Positions 62,598-64,000 of a stretch of DNA of 64,000 nucleotides are shown one piece after another. The stretch's first letter is position 1; every line of letters begins with the position of its first letter. The stretch comes from Miniphocaeibacter halophilus (GTDB lineage: Bacteria > Bacillota > Clostridia > Tissierellales > Peptoniphilaceae): the NCBI RefSeq assembly GCF_016458825.1, contig NZ_CP066744.1, forward strand, positions 625,001-689,000, in the 5' to 3' direction. The position numbers were made by a program, and so were the translations under genes. Below the pieces are notes generated by a model. That model made no database searches. It saw only the letters and a list, made by a program, of their open reading frames with translations, and had not been told where the DNA came from.

Positions 62598-64000
62598 TTA
62601 TTTTTTAGAAAAATTTTTCTTTTCTTTTATTTCAATGTTTTCTACTCTTGTTTTTTCTTCTGTCTTTTTTTCAATATAATAATCATAATTTCCTAGAAAT
62701 TGCTTAAATCTTTTATCTGATAGCTCATAAATTATATTGGCTAGTTTATTTATAAAGTATCTGTCATGGGAAATAAAAATTAAAGTTCCCTTAAATTCCA
62801 TTAAAGTATCCTCTAACATCTCTCGGCTCAAAATATCTAAATGATTTGTTGGCTCATCTAATATTAGTGTATTTATTTCCTTATGCATTAATTGACAAAG
62901 TCTAAGTCTTGCCCTTTCTCCTCCTGAAAGATCTTTAACCTTTTTGAAAACATCTTCTCCATAAAATAAAAATTTAGCTAAAATTCTCCTAGCCTCTTCT
63001 TCTGAAAATAAGAAATCATATCTAAAGGTATCTAAAATATTTTTGTTTTCATCTTTAAATGTAATATTTTGTTCTAAATAACCTATTTTAACATTGGAAC
63101 CTATTTTGATTTCTCCCTTATCCTGTTTTTCTTTACCTAGAATCATTTTTATTATAGTAGTTTTACCAGTGCCATTTTTCCCTATTATGGACACCTTGTC
63201 CTTAAATTTAATATTCATATTCAAATCTTGAAAAAGAAGCTTGTTCCCATAGCTTTTAGAAATATCCCTAATATTTAAAACTTCCTTTCCTGACCTATCC
63301 TTAATTTCGAAATTTAACCTTATATTGCTTTCCTTTGAAGGTTTGTCTAGAACTTCCATTTTGTTAAGCCTTTTTTCCATACTAAAAGCTCTACGAAACA
63401 TATTTTCATTGTCTCCCCTAGCTGCCCAATCCTTCATTCTTTTTATGGATTCCTCCATGGATTTTATTTCTTTTTGTTGATTTTCAAATTTCTTTAATTC
63501 CTCTTCAAAAAGTCTTTCTTTTTCCTTTGAGTAATAGGTATAATTTCCGAAGAATATATTTGCTTTTTTGTTGGATATTTCTACTATTTTTGAAACAACC
63601 TTGTCGAGAAAATATCTGTCATGGGATATTGTAATGACAGTTCCATTATAATTGGAAATATAGTTTTCCAACCAATCTATTGACTCCATATCCAAATGAT
63701 TTGTTGGCTCATCTAATAATAAAATATCCGGAGACTCTAATAATATTTTCCCAAGTAATACTGTAGTTTTTTCCCCTCCACTTAAAGTATTAAATTTTGA
63801 ATTTATAATATTTTCGTCTATTCCAAGACCAACTGTTATTTTACTTAACTTTTCTTCTATATTATAGCCGCCTATTAATTCAAATTCCTCCTGTAATTCT
63901 CCATATTCTTTAAGAATTTTTTCTAATTCTACTCCATCTAAGTCCTTCATTTTATTTTCCAGTAGCCTAAGTTCTTCTCTTTTTTTCTCTTCTTCTTTGA
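62598..64000 (-). CDS. ABC-F family ATPase, 5' end outside window, early stop
   Basis: Soluble twin-ATPase protein acting at the ribosome. The first cassette enters at the window edge and shows TLSGGEKTTVLLGKILL and LLLDEPTNHLD; the linker has MKDWAARGDNENMFRRAF. The second cassette has VSIIGKNGTGKTTIIKMILG, LSGGERARLRLC and LILDEPTNHLD. The frame stays open through 64000, so the start lies beyond. It stops early at 62598-62600 while its coiled-coil tail continues in another frame. The ABC-F subclass cannot be told. Confidence 0.85.
   Translation of the reverse strand, partial: KEEEKKREELRLLENKMKDLDGVELEKILKEYGELQEEFELIGGYNIEEKLSKITVGLGIDENIINSKFNTLSGGEKTTVLLGKILLESPDILLLDEPTNHLDMESIDWLENYISNYNGTVITISHDRYFLDKVVSKIVEISNKKANIFFGNYTYYSKEKERLFEEELKKFENQQKEIKSMEESIKRMKDWAARGDNENMFRRAFSMEKRLNKMEVLDKPSKESNIRLNFEIKDRSGKEVLNIRDISKSYGNKLLFQDLNMNIKFKDKVSIIGKNGTGKTTIIKMILGKEKQDKGEIKIGSNVKIGYLEQNITFKDENKNILDTFRYDFLFSEEEARRILAKFLFYGEDVFKKVKDLSGGERARLRLCQLMHKEINTLILDEPTNHLDILSREMLEDTLMEFKGTLIFISHDRYFINKLANIIYELSDKRFKQFLGNYDYYIEKKTEEKTRVENIEIKEKKNFSKK

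Noticed and set aside
62590-62610. Programmed -1 frameshift at the A-run
   Set aside because: Reading in the -1 frame from the A6 run meets a stop within five codons, before the tail. Only a +1 shift or loss of one A joins the tail.

Overview
The window is AT-rich, with short intergenic gaps, strong Shine-Dalgarno sequences and runs of co-directional genes. Gene content points to a Gram-positive anaerobe of the Clostridia/Tissierellia group. The main clues are T-box leaders on cysS and proS, a Bacillus-type PHO box, a Clostridia-type PstS, cell-wall-binding (CWB2) repeats, a glutamate 2,3-aminomutase and a BceABRS-type module. The genus cannot be fixed from sequence alone.

Region by region. 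0-6.4 kb (minus): a hypothetical gene, a small membrane protein, thyA, a YjbR-like gene, cysS behind a Cys T-box and a tandem-repeat block, a membrane-anchored hypothetical and gltX. 6.5-16.7 kb: a LiaF-like membrane protein, a DUF169 protein, an HD hydrolase/thiamine-binding/methyltransferase cluster, a MarR-MATE efflux pair, proS (Pro T-box) coupled to a nitroreductase, a zinc-ribbon membrane protein and a second nitroreductase. 16.9-18.4 kb: a complete ISL3-family insertion sequence with inverted repeats and an 8-bp target duplication. 18.5-24.3 kb: a seven-gene phosphate operon, pstSCAB-phoU-phoP-phoR, behind a PHO box. 24.4-31 kb: an SH3-domain membrane protein, a PfkB-type sugar kinase, a second zinc-ribbon membrane protein, folA with an uncharacterised partner, an FAD oxidoreductase and corA. 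31-38.7 kb: a CmpB-type membrane protein, glycogen phosphorylase, ddl-murF-DUF188 and alanine dehydrogenase. 38.7-40 kb: a gene-poor stretch and a flavin reductase that looks imported. 40-45.2 kb: a dicarboxylate/amino-acid symporter, an RmlD-like reductase and an ABC-2 exporter pair with a DUF3841 gene. 45.2-50.6 kb: a metal ATPase with its ArsR/SmtB repressor, a secreted CWB2 glucosaminidase and two tandem YcxB-like genes. 50.7-58.9 kb: a membrane/lipid-face pair, a pirin, a decayed GNAT gene and the BceABRS-type operon. 59-64 kb: glutamate 2,3-aminomutase, kynureninase with a divergent Lrp regulator, and an ABC-F ATPase whose C-terminal tail is out of frame and whose N-terminus runs off the window.

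How the parts fit. The phosphate operon carries its own two-component system and its promoter has the matching PHO box, so it should be self-regulated. Two aminoacyl-tRNA synthetase genes are controlled by tRNA-sensing leaders. Envelope functions are spread through the window: LiaF-like, ddl/murF, CWB2 hydrolase and Bce-type detoxification. Amino-acid metabolism is represented by ald, eam, kynU and the symporter. Clear decay or mobility is seen as the ISL3 element, a possible IS3-family vestige near 8.5 kb, the GNAT pseudogene near 53.9 kb and the ABC-F frameshift at about 62.6 kb. I did not find a large unfamiliar multi-gene system. The least explained structures are the 86-bp hairpin repeat placed directly after the cysS T-box, echoed after the proS T-box, and the duplicated 3' ends of the YcxB-like pair.
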